Shown: piece by piece, positions 40,626 to 48,171 of the stretch
Position numbering within the stretch: the stretch's first letter is position 1
Layout: each line of letters begins with the position of its first letter
Assembly (NCBI GenBank): GCA_964587155.1
Contig: CAZPKF010000003.1
Coordinates: forward strand, 1-64,000
Direction: 5' to 3'
Length of the DNA stretch: 64,000 nucleotides
Source of the DNA: Hallerella sp964587155
GTDB lineage: Bacteria; Fibrobacterota; Fibrobacteria; Fibrobacterales; Fibrobacteraceae
Notes under the pieces: model-generated
Told to the model about the DNA's origin: nothing
The model's input: only the letters and a program-made list of their open reading frames with translations
Database searches by the model: none
Position numbers and translations under genes: made by a program

Positions 40626-40633
40626 CAAAGATA
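40626..40633 (-). promoter_or_regulatory. TAnnTTTG promoter element of rplU
   Basis: TATCTTTG on the minus strand, exact consensus, 34 nt before the rplU start codon. Confidence 0.4.
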
Positions 40634-40715
40634 GAAAAGAATTCAAAATTTGGGGAAAGTTCCCGTGAATTTCCTTCAAAACAGTCATTTCTGCCTCCTA
40701 AAATCCCCCGAAACA

Positions 40716-40744
40716 GCAAAAAACCCGCCTTCGGCGGGTTTTCG
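40716..40744. terminator. Terminator after the 40766-41446 gene
   Basis: AACCCGCC pairs with GGCGGGTT around a 3-nt loop; T runs occur on both strands, so it may also shield against transcription from the rplU side. Confidence 0.85.
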
Positions 40745-40765
40745 CATCTTTTCAAACCAAACGGA

Positions 40766-41446
40766 TTACACCTCGGCTTCGGATTGTTCCATTTCCGCTT
40801 CGGCGGCACTTTGCGCCGCTAACGCCTTTTTGAACTCTTCGACAGTCGCGATGTATTCATCAATCTTATCGTCACGGGAATCCAAATGGTCGAGAATTTC
40901 CTTCGTGTGTTCTTCGCTGAAAACCGTCTTGAGTTGACGATTCGCATGGCCCTTGTAGCCCCATTCCTTCAAGCGTTCGTCTGTCAAAACGTAGCAATCC
41001 TGAAGCGAAACGAAGTGCATCGGCCCCTGAACGGCAATATCCTTTTCTAGCCGCATACATTCCGGTTCTTCTGCTCCAGAAGCCGCCATGTAAGATTGAA
41101 TGTGCCTAGAACGGACATCTTTCGTGTTGGCGATTTTCATATATCCCATAATCAAGAATTTATTCTTGTAATCGGCATCTCCGCCTTCATAGCGCGTTCC
41201 AAAAAGGATGTAGCGGCTCTTATTGGAAAGAACAATCTTGTTTATCGCCTTGACATTGCAGCAAGAGGCGAAGCCATAAGTAGACGTTTCATAATTCGGC
41301 TCCGAAAAGGAACCCTTTCCATTTTCGTTCAATTGGTCTCGGACCGGAACTACGGACATCCGGCTGGTTTCCACATACAACAGGCTGCCCGTGTTTTTAC
41401 CGCGGAAGCCTTGCCAACCGGTTAAATTGATTTGTATTTGCGGCAT
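40766..41446 (-). CDS. Uncharacterised protein with acidic C-terminus
   Basis: 226 residues, no signal peptide and no membrane helix. The sequence is mixed alpha/beta, with a helical, charged C-terminal 60 residues (EEHTKEILDHLDSRDDKIDE and an Ala/Glu-rich end). No family is recognised. AAAGGA lies 8 nt before the ATG, and the gene is a single unit with its own terminator. A TATCTTGC element lies at 41509-41516 upstream. Confidence 0.7.
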   Translation of the reverse strand: MPQIQINLTGWQGFRGKNTGSLLYVETSRMSVVPVRDQLNENGKGSFSEPNYETSTYGFASCCNVKAINKIVLSNKSRYILFGTRYEGGDADYKNKFLIMGYMKIANTKDVRSRHIQSYMAASGAEEPECMRLEKDIAVQGPMHFVSLQDCYVLTDERLKEWGYKGHANRQLKTVFSEEHTKEILDHLDSRDDKIDEYIATVEEFKKALAAQSAAEAEMEQSEAEV

Positions 41447-41528
41447 AATTCGTCCTTTCCTCAGAATAAAAGATTAAAAAGCGGACCAAAGAAGGTTCGT
41501 TTTCACCTGCAAGATATAAAATTACAGG

Positions 41529-42335
41529 TCAAAAAGACAAATTTTTTGCAAAAACGCTCTTTTCTCCGAAAAAAGAGGCACCTTTGCTAAAAAACTCCGG
41601 CGTATCCGAGGTCAAGAATTCCGTTTTTCCATTTCGTGAAAGACGCACTTCCATTTCCGGATGCCGTTTCAAATAATTTACCGTTTTTTGCGCCACAATC
41701 GCCCCTTGCGAAACAATCCGCAAACGGGGAACGATTTTTTGAATGACTGGCAACAAAAGCGGGTAATGGGTGCACGCCAAAAGGAGTGCGTCAATTTCAG
41801 GATCTTTCGCCAACAGGCTCTGGATATCCCTGCCGACAAAAAAACGGGTTCCTTCGCATTCCGTCTCGCCGTTTTCCACAAGAGTCGCCCACAGGGGACA
41901 AGCTTGTTCTGTCACCTTCAGATGGGGAAAAAAATGAGAGATTTCAAGAGGGTAGCTGCCCGAAGCAACGGTTCCCGGCGTGCCCAAAATTCCCAAATGC
42001 CCCGTCTTTGAAAACGAGCCGGCTTCTTCTGCCGTTGGACGGATAATGCCCAATACCCGGTTTTCTGGAGCGATTTTCGGCAAGTCATTCTGCTGAATCG
42101 TCCGCAAGGCTCGCGCCGACGCCGTATTGCAGGCCAAAATCACTAATGGGCATCCCCTGTCAAAAAGAGCCTTTACCGCTTCGAGCGTATAACGGTAAAT
42201 GGTTTCAAACGGACGGGAACCGTAAGGCGCGCGGGCGTTGTCTCCCAAATACATAAAGTCATAGTCCGGGAGCGCCTTGCGCAATTCTCGCAAAATCGTA
42301 AGCCCACCAAAGCCGGAATCAAAGACACCTATCAT
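41529..42335 (-). CDS. murI: Glutamate racemase
   Basis: 268 residues. It makes D-glutamate for peptidoglycan. Catalytic cysteines are in VILACNTASARALRTI (near residue 72) and ALLLACTHYPLLLPVI (near 180), and the N-terminal MIGVFDSGFGGLTILREL with YLGDNARAPYG is diagnostic. ATG 42335 begins 1 nt after the stop of the upstream lipoprotein gene; the longer frame is not needed. The ribosome site is weak (GGA), so translation probably depends on coupling to the lipoprotein operon. Confidence 0.95.
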   Translation of the reverse strand: MIGVFDSGFGGLTILRELRKALPDYDFMYLGDNARAPYGSRPFETIYRYTLEAVKALFDRGCPLVILACNTASARALRTIQQNDLPKIAPENRVLGIIRPTAEEAGSFSKTGHLGILGTPGTVASGSYPLEISHFFPHLKVTEQACPLWATLVENGETECEGTRFFVGRDIQSLLAKDPEIDALLLACTHYPLLLPVIQKIVPRLRIVSQGAIVAQKTVNYLKRHPEMEVRLSRNGKTEFLTSDTPEFFSKGASFFGEKSVFAKNLSF

Positions 42336-42336
42336 T

Positions 42337-42795
42337 TTATTGTTTCCGCTGTTGCGCCTTTCGAATGGAATCCTGGGCAAATTCCCCGGGGAGAAGTTGA
42401 CCGGGAGACGTTCGCATTTCATCCGCATTGCGAAAATTCGCCCTTTTGAGCGTTTTTTGCCGGACAGTTTCTTTTTGGACTTCGCCCAAATACTTTTCCC
42501 ATTCCTGAAGCGATTCGTCGAGTTCGCCCCGAGCCTGAAGCATCAGAGTGCGCAACTGTTCCAACTCGCGCATCTGGTCGCGTTTCATTATCCAAAGTTC
42601 TTCTTCTTCAGGTAAACGTTCTATGTTGAAGAGCAAGTTCAAATACTTGTCTTCGGCCTGGACATAAGCCTTATACGCTTCCCGGTACATATAATGCCTG
42701 TCTTCGGCCATCGTCTGCTGGGCGGATTTGGTGCCGCCGCAAGCGGAGAGAAACAGGAACGAAAGGATTAAGGCTGCGTCTAAAAAACGTTTCAT
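42337..42795 (-). CDS. Uncharacterised lipoprotein with coiled-coil region
   Basis: 152 residues. Lipobox LSAC (Cys19), then a charged helical region (residues 40-115) likely forming a coiled coil (EELWIMKRDQMRELEQLRTL), and a basic tail. No family recognised. ATGA overlap with the preceding gene and 1-nt gap to murI place it inside the four-gene operon. Probably periplasmic, maybe envelope-associated. Confidence 0.7.
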   Translation of the reverse strand: MKRFLDAALILSFLFLSACGGTKSAQQTMAEDRHYMYREAYKAYVQAEDKYLNLLFNIERLPEEEELWIMKRDQMRELEQLRTLMLQARGELDESLQEWEKYLGEVQKETVRQKTLKRANFRNADEMRTSPGQLLPGEFAQDSIRKAQQRKQ

Positions 42796-43712
42796 GGAGA
42801 AGCCGCTGAATCCCTGACAACCGTATAAAGCCGTTCCAAGGTCGTGTGACTTTTAAACGTCGCCGTGTCGCCCGTCTTGGCGTTGACCATCGTATGGATT
42901 CCCACCTTGACTTCGCGTTCCTGGCAGGGGATGCCCGTTTCGGGATCGAGCGTCACCCAATAAGCCGTTTCATATTCGGCGCGAAGTCCCGTGTGATAAG
43001 CTTGGAACTTTTCTGTTCCAATTTTGCTGTTCACGTGTTGCTCCCAAATGTAATAAGGGAAGCTTTCTTTTTCTTTTAGGTAAACCGTGTAGCCGAGGCA
43101 TTTGCGTTTGTCCAAATTGTGAAATCCATCCGTCACAACGGAATCCACCTGGATCAAAGCAAACTGAAGGCGTCCGCGGTCGCTCAAAAGCTGCGTGATG
43201 TTTCCCTTTTCGGGAACCTTCCCCACAAGCAGATGGTCCATTTCGTAACGGTGCTTTTCTTGCCGCTCCAAATGCTTGATGTAATCCGCGTTCAAAAGCT
43301 GATCGCGCCAGCGTTTGGGCATAGGCATCCGGTAAAGGAGGGAATCATATCCTTCGGCAAAGCCGGAAGTTTCCACTACGCGTTCACCAATGCCTTTGGT
43401 GATGACTTCCGGAAGCCGCCACTGGAGCTCTGCCGGATGCGAATTTTTCAGATAACCGCGGGACTTGTCAATTTCAAAATTCCGATGAATGACAAGCGTA
43501 TCCCCCGATTGTGAATAGTCCAAATGAACATAGTCCGCGATGATTGTTCCAACACGTTCCGTTCCGGCAAGGTCAATCGTTGAATAAGTGCTTTCGGTAT
43601 AAAGTTCAACGCCAACCGGTTTCGGCAAACCGTATTTCACTTCGACTTCTGAAGAGCAGGCGGCAATCAACGCGAAAGAAAAGACTGCGATGGGAAGTTT
43701 CATTTTTTTCAT
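42792..43712 (-). CDS. Uncharacterised lipoprotein
   Basis: 306 residues. Signal peptide with lipobox IAAC (Cys19), then a beta-rich soluble domain. Short motifs such as FPYYIWEQHVNSKIGTEKFQ and TGIPCQEREVKVGIHTM carry no recognised family signature. Coupled by ATGA overlaps to both neighbours. The three consecutive lipoproteins may form a complex, but this is only inferred from their order. Confidence 0.7.
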   Translation of the reverse strand: MKKMKLPIAVFSFALIAACSSEVEVKYGLPKPVGVELYTESTYSTIDLAGTERVGTIIADYVHLDYSQSGDTLVIHRNFEIDKSRGYLKNSHPAELQWRLPEVITKGIGERVVETSGFAEGYDSLLYRMPMPKRWRDQLLNADYIKHLERQEKHRYEMDHLLVGKVPEKGNITQLLSDRGRLQFALIQVDSVVTDGFHNLDKRKCLGYTVYLKEKESFPYYIWEQHVNSKIGTEKFQAYHTGLRAEYETAYWVTLDPETGIPCQEREVKVGIHTMVNAKTGDTATFKSHTTLERLYTVVRDSAASP

Positions 43713-44152
43713 TGCGCTTTTTCACTATTGCGGACGATTTGAATTTTCTTTTCTAGGAGGAGTGTGTCGGCATCGGCGTTATAAAAACGGATATCGAACG
43801 TTCCTTCCTTCGCTTTGAAAAATTCCGAAGCAGAAGCGATTCCACCATGGCGGGCGGATGAAACCAAGATGGTGTAAGAGCCCTCTTTGGAGCTGATACC
43901 GCTCTTTTTTGAAGCGATTATGTTTCCGGTTTCGGAGACGACTTCCCATTTGATTTTTCCAAAATCGAATTTTTTGCCATAACGAAATTGCATGACAAAA
44001 GGGTCCGAAGTGCGGAAGACACTTGCCGTATCAACGACCACGGAGCGGTTTTGCATAAAATCCTTGCCGGTGACAATTTCCATCGGTTCCGAAGAACAGG
44101 CTGCAAAGAATAGCGGCAAACATAGGGCTATCGGGAAAATCTTTTTTTTCAT
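43709..44152 (-). CDS. Uncharacterised lipoprotein, first gene of the murI operon
   Basis: 147 residues. Lipobox FAAC (Cys19) in a classic lipoprotein signal peptide. The C-terminal region is predicted to be an immunoglobulin-like beta domain (DFGKIKWEVVSETGNIIASK; KEGTFDIRFYNADADTLLLE). No family is recognised. The upstream region is short and is followed by the heptamer array on the right. Confidence 0.7.
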   Translation of the reverse strand: MKKKIFPIALCLPLFFAACSSEPMEIVTGKDFMQNRSVVVDTASVFRTSDPFVMQFRYGKKFDFGKIKWEVVSETGNIIASKKSGISSKEGSYTILVSSARHGGIASASEFFKAKEGTFDIRFYNADADTLLLEKKIQIVRNSEKAQ

Positions 44153-44212
44153 CGAATCCTCTTGTCCGAAATTTCGGGACGCTGTGGGATATAAGTTATA
44201 AAATTTGGGATT

Positions 44213-44412
44213 GGAAGTTGGAGATTGGGGTGGGAGGGAGGGAGTTAGTAATCAGTGATTAGGAGTTTGGAGAGTTGAATTGTGAACGTTTGAAGTTCAC
44301 TTTGCGACACTAACAATTAATCACTGATAACTGACGACCAATCGCCAACGACTGAACGCTGGCAACCGACAACCGATGACCGACAACTGACAGCCAACCA
44401 CCGACTACCGGC
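44213..44412. repeat. Inverted pair of degenerate heptamer arrays with a central hairpin
   Basis: From 44308 to 44412 the sequence divides into fifteen 7-bp units of the type NACYGAC (AACTGAC, AACCGAC, GACCGAC, CACCGAC, CGCCAAC). The left arm (about 44213-44280) has units of the complementary type (TTGGAGA, TCAGTGA, TTAGGAG). Arms contain an 18-bp inverted repeat with two mismatches (44244-44261 and 44318-44335), and a hairpin GTGAAC-7 nt-GTTCAC lies at the centre (44282-44300). The right end overlaps the last two codons of the RNA methyltransferase gene. Confidence 0.8.
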
Positions 44413-45559
44413 AAAGTTCCAGGAACATTTCGAAATGCGGAGTTTGCGGATAAAAGGCGAATCCTTCCGCGTTCCGAATTTTGTAACCGCGGTCGGAAAA
44501 CTTTCGAAAATCCCGGGCAAGCGTCGCCGGGTCGCAGGAAACATACAAAAGCTTTTTCGGATTCGCCTTGGCGATGGCATCGAGTGCCGACGGCAAAAGC
44601 CCGGTCCGCGGCGGATCGACGATGAGAACGTCCGCACCCGAAGCGTCGTTTCGAAGAAGCCATTCCTCGGCGGGCGCGGATACGTTTTTTGCGCCTAGGA
44701 CGTTGCGCTTTGCATGGCGAAGCGCGCCGGGTTCCCGCTCGACGGTTACAATTCTTTCAAAATTTTCCCGCAAAAGGGACGCGAAAAATCCGACGCCGCT
44801 GTAAAGATCGATCAGATATTTTCCGGAACCCGCCGCATTCCGAACCGTTTCGACAAGTTCCGGCAAAAGTTCCAAATTCGACTGGAAAAAACAGGCGGAA
44901 TCCATCGACAGAATGCGGTTTCCAACGCAAACGGAATTCATCGCATATTTTTGGAATGATGAAGCGTCCATGCCGCGGTAATGGAAGGAAATTTTCCCCG
45001 AGCCGTTGTCGAAAGCGGAAACTTCCGGAACATCCGGGAAAAATTTTTCGGTTAGAGCTTCGTTCAAAGCCGCCGAAAGAATCTCACAACGGGAAACGGG
45101 TATCGGACGGTGGCTATGCGACATCCGAAATCCAAAGCCTCCCTCTGTGCGGACCAAACGGACGCGGTTCCTATACCCGAACGCCCGCCCCGAATGGATT
45201 TTCCAATTTTCGGGAAGTTCCTTTTTTGCGAATCGGCGGAACAGCTCCTCCACGGATGCACGGTACATCGAAAGTTGGAAATCGAAACCCGCATGTTGCA
45301 GCGAGCAGCCGCCGCATTTTCCGTAAAACGGGCATCGGGGCTTTACCCGAAAAGGGGAACTTTCCAAAATTTCCTTGGCGAATCCCTTCGCATAATCCTT
45401 TTTTTCTTGGTCGACGACGACTTCTGCCAATTCGCCGGGAAGCGCCTTGGCGACAAAACAGACCCGACCGTCTGCCAGATGAGCAATGGCTTCCCCACCT
45501 TGGGCCATTTTTTCCATCCGGAGAATTTCCGATGCAAAGTCACTATGCCGAGGTCTCAT
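44405..45559 (-). CDS. TrmA/RlmD-family RNA (uracil-5)-methyltransferase
   Basis: 384 residues. N-terminal TRAM-like domain, then the [4Fe-4S] cysteine motif CPFYGKCGGCSLQH (near residue 75), a central RNA-binding part, and a C-terminal methyltransferase domain with LIDLYSGVGFFASLL (motif I), DVLIVDPPRTGL and the catalytic cysteine in YVSCDPATLARDFRKF. Members methylate U54 of tRNA or U747/U1939 of 23S rRNA; which one cannot be told. ATG 45559 has GGAG at 7 nt and overlaps the upstream ABC gene by 17 nt. Confidence 0.9.
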   Translation of the reverse strand: MRPRHSDFASEILRMEKMAQGGEAIAHLADGRVCFVAKALPGELAEVVVDQEKKDYAKGFAKEILESSPFRVKPRCPFYGKCGGCSLQHAGFDFQLSMYRASVEELFRRFAKKELPENWKIHSGRAFGYRNRVRLVRTEGGFGFRMSHSHRPIPVSRCEILSAALNEALTEKFFPDVPEVSAFDNGSGKISFHYRGMDASSFQKYAMNSVCVGNRILSMDSACFFQSNLELLPELVETVRNAAGSGKYLIDLYSGVGFFASLLRENFERIVTVEREPGALRHAKRNVLGAKNVSAPAEEWLLRNDASGADVLIVDPPRTGLLPSALDAIAKANPKKLLYVSCDPATLARDFRKFSDRGYKIRNAEGFAFYPQTPHFEMFLELCR

Positions 45560-46406
45560 TTGTACACTCCAAACCATCCAAGAATATCTTCGGATCTCCA
45601 GAAAAAACTTTCGGCGGATTTTCAAAATCCAACGTGGGGACGCTTTCCATCAACACTTTTGTGTATGGGTGCTGCGGCGACTTCAACACTTCTGAAGCGC
45701 GTCCCCGTTCTACTTCTCGGCCTTTATACATCACCAAGACATTGTCTGCAAACGAACGGACCGTGAGGATGTCGTGCGAAATGAAAATCAGCGAAATTCC
45801 CAATTCCCTGCGGAGCTTTTCCAACAGTTGCAATACCTGCGCTTGGACGGAAACATCCAACGCACTGGTGACTTCATCTGCCACGATGACCTTGGGCTCA
45901 AGCATCAAGGCGCGCGCAATTCCAATGCGTTGACGCTGCCCACCAGAAAATTCATGAGGGTAACGCAACAGAGAATCCGCCGGAAGACCCACCCGTTCCA
46001 ATTCCAATCGGGCTTTTTCCATCGCTTCGCCTTTTGAAATACCGCGGGCGCGAACCGGATACGTCAAAATTTGGGCAACCGTTTCACGCGGATTCAAACT
46101 TGAATACGGATCTTGAAAAACCATCTGAATGGATTTTCGCACAGACGCAAAAGCTTTCGCGGAATGGACGTCCACTTCTTTTCCAAAAACGCTGTACCTT
46201 CCGGAATGCCACGGCAAGAGTCCCACCAGAGCTCGAGCAAGCGAACTTTTTCCACATCCCGATTCTCCGATAAGTGCCAAAATTTCTCCTTCGTTCAACG
46301 AAAAGGAAATATTTTGAACCGCTTTCAAAAATCCGGACACTCGTGAAAATACGCCTCCGCGAAGAGGATAATAAACAGAAATGCCACTGACACGCAAGGC
46401 TTCCAT
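45543..46406 (-). CDS. Oligopeptide-type ABC transporter ATP-binding protein (OppF/DppF-like)
   Basis: 287 residues with all ABC motifs: Walker A GESGCGKSSLARALVG (near residue 50), Q-loop VFQDPYSSLNPRETV, signature EFSGGQRQRIGIARALML, Walker B VIVADEVTSALD, switch H FISHDI. The C-terminal oligopeptide-transporter region (SPQHPYTKVLMESVPTL) is present. No permeases or binding protein are nearby, so partners must be elsewhere. The start ATG overlaps the xseB stop (TGATG). Confidence 0.9.
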   Translation of the reverse strand: MEALRVSGISVYYPLRGGVFSRVSGFLKAVQNISFSLNEGEILALIGESGCGKSSLARALVGLLPWHSGRYSVFGKEVDVHSAKAFASVRKSIQMVFQDPYSSLNPRETVAQILTYPVRARGISKGEAMEKARLELERVGLPADSLLRYPHEFSGGQRQRIGIARALMLEPKVIVADEVTSALDVSVQAQVLQLLEKLRRELGISLIFISHDILTVRSFADNVLVMYKGREVERGRASEVLKSPQHPYTKVLMESVPTLDFENPPKVFSGDPKIFLDGLECTNETSA

Positions 46407-46633
46407 CAAAGTCCCGTCGAAGTTCCAGAAGTTTCTTCGTTCAATTCAGAGAGTGCTTTCTGGACATTCTTTTCTGTTTCGGAAAGAATCTTTTTGCATT
46501 CGCGAAGAAGACTCGTAGCCTCTTCCACTTGACCGGCAAGCTCATCGACACCCACATCGCTGCGGTCGATTTTAGCTAAAATCGCTTCCAACCTATCCAT
46601 GGCCAACTGGTAACGATTATTTTGCTCACTCAT
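46406..46633 (-). CDS. xseB: Exodeoxyribonuclease VII small subunit
   Basis: 75 residues. The RYQLAMDRLEAILAKIDRSD and VDELAGQVEEATSLLRECKK helices are those of XseB, which binds XseA to form exonuclease VII, a single-strand nuclease in mismatch repair and damage control. xseA is not in this window. It overlaps the end of murC by 8 nt and the following ATPase start by 1 nt. Confidence 0.93.
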   Translation of the reverse strand: MSEQNNRYQLAMDRLEAILAKIDRSDVGVDELAGQVEEATSLLRECKKILSETEKNVQKALSELNEETSGTSTGL

Positions 46634-48023
46634 TTTCTAGTTCCTTTGCAATTTCCCCGGCAAAATCCGAAAGGCTCGGATCGCGGGCCCCCATCACCAA
46701 AATGGTATCGCCCGGGTGCGCCGTTTTCACCATTTCCCGCCCGCATTCCTTCCGGTCTGCAAAAAAACGGGCGTCTGCGTTTTTGCGCACTAAATCGTCT
46801 GCCAAATCTCCGGAAGAAATGTCTTTTGTAACCGTTCCTCCCGCATAAAAAATTTCGCTGAAAAAAATACAGTCGTTCGGACGAAGCGATTCGGAAATCG
46901 CCTTGACTAAATCATTTCTCAAAAAACGGGTCGGGCCAAATCCATGCGGTTGAAAATAGGCGATGACGCGGCCAGAAGTAAAACTTTGCGCGGCCTGGAT
47001 GCTGGCGAAAATTTTTGCCGGATTGTGAGCGAAATCGTCGACAACCGTAACGCCGTTAAACGTTCCCAAAACTTGATGACGGCGGTGAATGCCTTCGAAC
47101 GATTCCAGCGCTTTTGCACACTGGCGAAGCGAAACTCCTACCTGAAGAGCGACAGCGATTGCCGCCAAGGCGTTCATCATGTTGTGAAAGCCCGGAAGTG
47201 GCACTTTGAATTGCAGAAGTTCTCCACGATGCCGCACGCGGAACGAAATGGAATACCCGACAGAAGAAAAGTCCATTCCCTGAACACCTGCCCGGGCCTC
47301 CAAGCCGAAATCATTCAAATGGTTTACACTGAATGCATCGGCAAGCGCATCGGCTTCGTTCACAATGAGCGTTTTTCCTTTTGCCGTGACATTGTGCGAA
47401 AATTCAGAAAAAATCCGTTGCAATTCGTCAATTTCTTTGTGATCCTTGCCGATGTTTAATATCACGCCGATTTCTGGAGAATAGCGGACCAAGGAGCCAT
47501 CGCTTTCGTCGGCTTCGGCTACCAGCCATTCCCCATTTCCGGAAAAGGCGTTCCCGATTTTTCCCCGGCGTTCCAACGTGACAAGGGCTGCGCCAGAAAG
47601 AAGCGATGGCGAAAATCCAGCTTCGTTCAAAATATGCCAGACCATGCCTGTCACCGTACTTTTTCCGCTCGTGCCGCTGACACAAATCGTTTTGACACTT
47701 TCCGAAATTTTAGACAGCATTTCGCTGCGGTGCAAACGCGGAATGCCCAATTCCAAAGCGCGTTTTAAATCCGGATTGGATTCTTCGATGGCCGTGCTGA
47801 CGACAATTGCAGAAAGGCCTTGCAAAACGCCGGAACCGTCTTGTGGAAACGTTTTTATCCCAGCCGCTTCGAGTTTTTCACGAATTTCATTTCCCCGGGA
47901 ATCCGAAAATTGGCGGTCCGAACCGGAAACGTTAAATCCTTTACCCGCCAGATACTGCGCAATGGCGCTCATTCCGGAGCCGGCGACTCCAACAAAAAAG
48001 AAAGCCTGATTTTGAGAAAGCAT
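46626..48023 (-). CDS. murC: UDP-N-acetylmuramate--L-alanine ligase (Mur ligase family)
   Basis: 465 residues, three-domain Mur ligase. N-terminal VAGSGMSAIAQYLAGKGFN and GSDRQFSDSRG, an ATP-binding P-loop SGTSGKSTVTGMVW (near residue 105), acidic LVAEADESDGSL, and a C-terminal domain with DDFAHNPAKI and YFQPHGFGPTRFL. MurC adds L-Ala to UDP-MurNAc. The P-loop reads GTSGKST, not the GTHGKTT typical of MurC, so a related ligase (Mpl-like or other) cannot be excluded. ATG 48023 is chosen as the usual MurC start. Confidence 0.75.
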   Translation of the reverse strand: MLSQNQAFFFVGVAGSGMSAIAQYLAGKGFNVSGSDRQFSDSRGNEIREKLEAAGIKTFPQDGSGVLQGLSAIVVSTAIEESNPDLKRALELGIPRLHRSEMLSKISESVKTICVSGTSGKSTVTGMVWHILNEAGFSPSLLSGAALVTLERRGKIGNAFSGNGEWLVAEADESDGSLVRYSPEIGVILNIGKDHKEIDELQRIFSEFSHNVTAKGKTLIVNEADALADAFSVNHLNDFGLEARAGVQGMDFSSVGYSISFRVRHRGELLQFKVPLPGFHNMMNALAAIAVALQVGVSLRQCAKALESFEGIHRRHQVLGTFNGVTVVDDFAHNPAKIFASIQAAQSFTSGRVIAYFQPHGFGPTRFLRNDLVKAISESLRPNDCIFFSEIFYAGGTVTKDISSGDLADDLVRKNADARFFADRKECGREMVKTAHPGDTILVMGARDPSLSDFAGEIAKELENE

Positions 48024-48171
48024 ACAAACATTATAGAAAATTGAAAATTCCACGTGAAAGGATTCCTTTTGAAATAAGCCCAAAGACAACCGCTTCGACT
48101 TTCCATTTCTCGGAATTTGCAATTCCAAATTTTTCCATCCGAACTCCTATAAAATTTCTACATTCGTTTCA

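Noticed and set aside
39776..40822. 348-codon plus-strand ORF covering rpmA and rplU
   Set aside because: It is antisense to two certain ribosomal protein genes with ribosome sites and a terminator; no ribosome site and no recognisable domain of its own.
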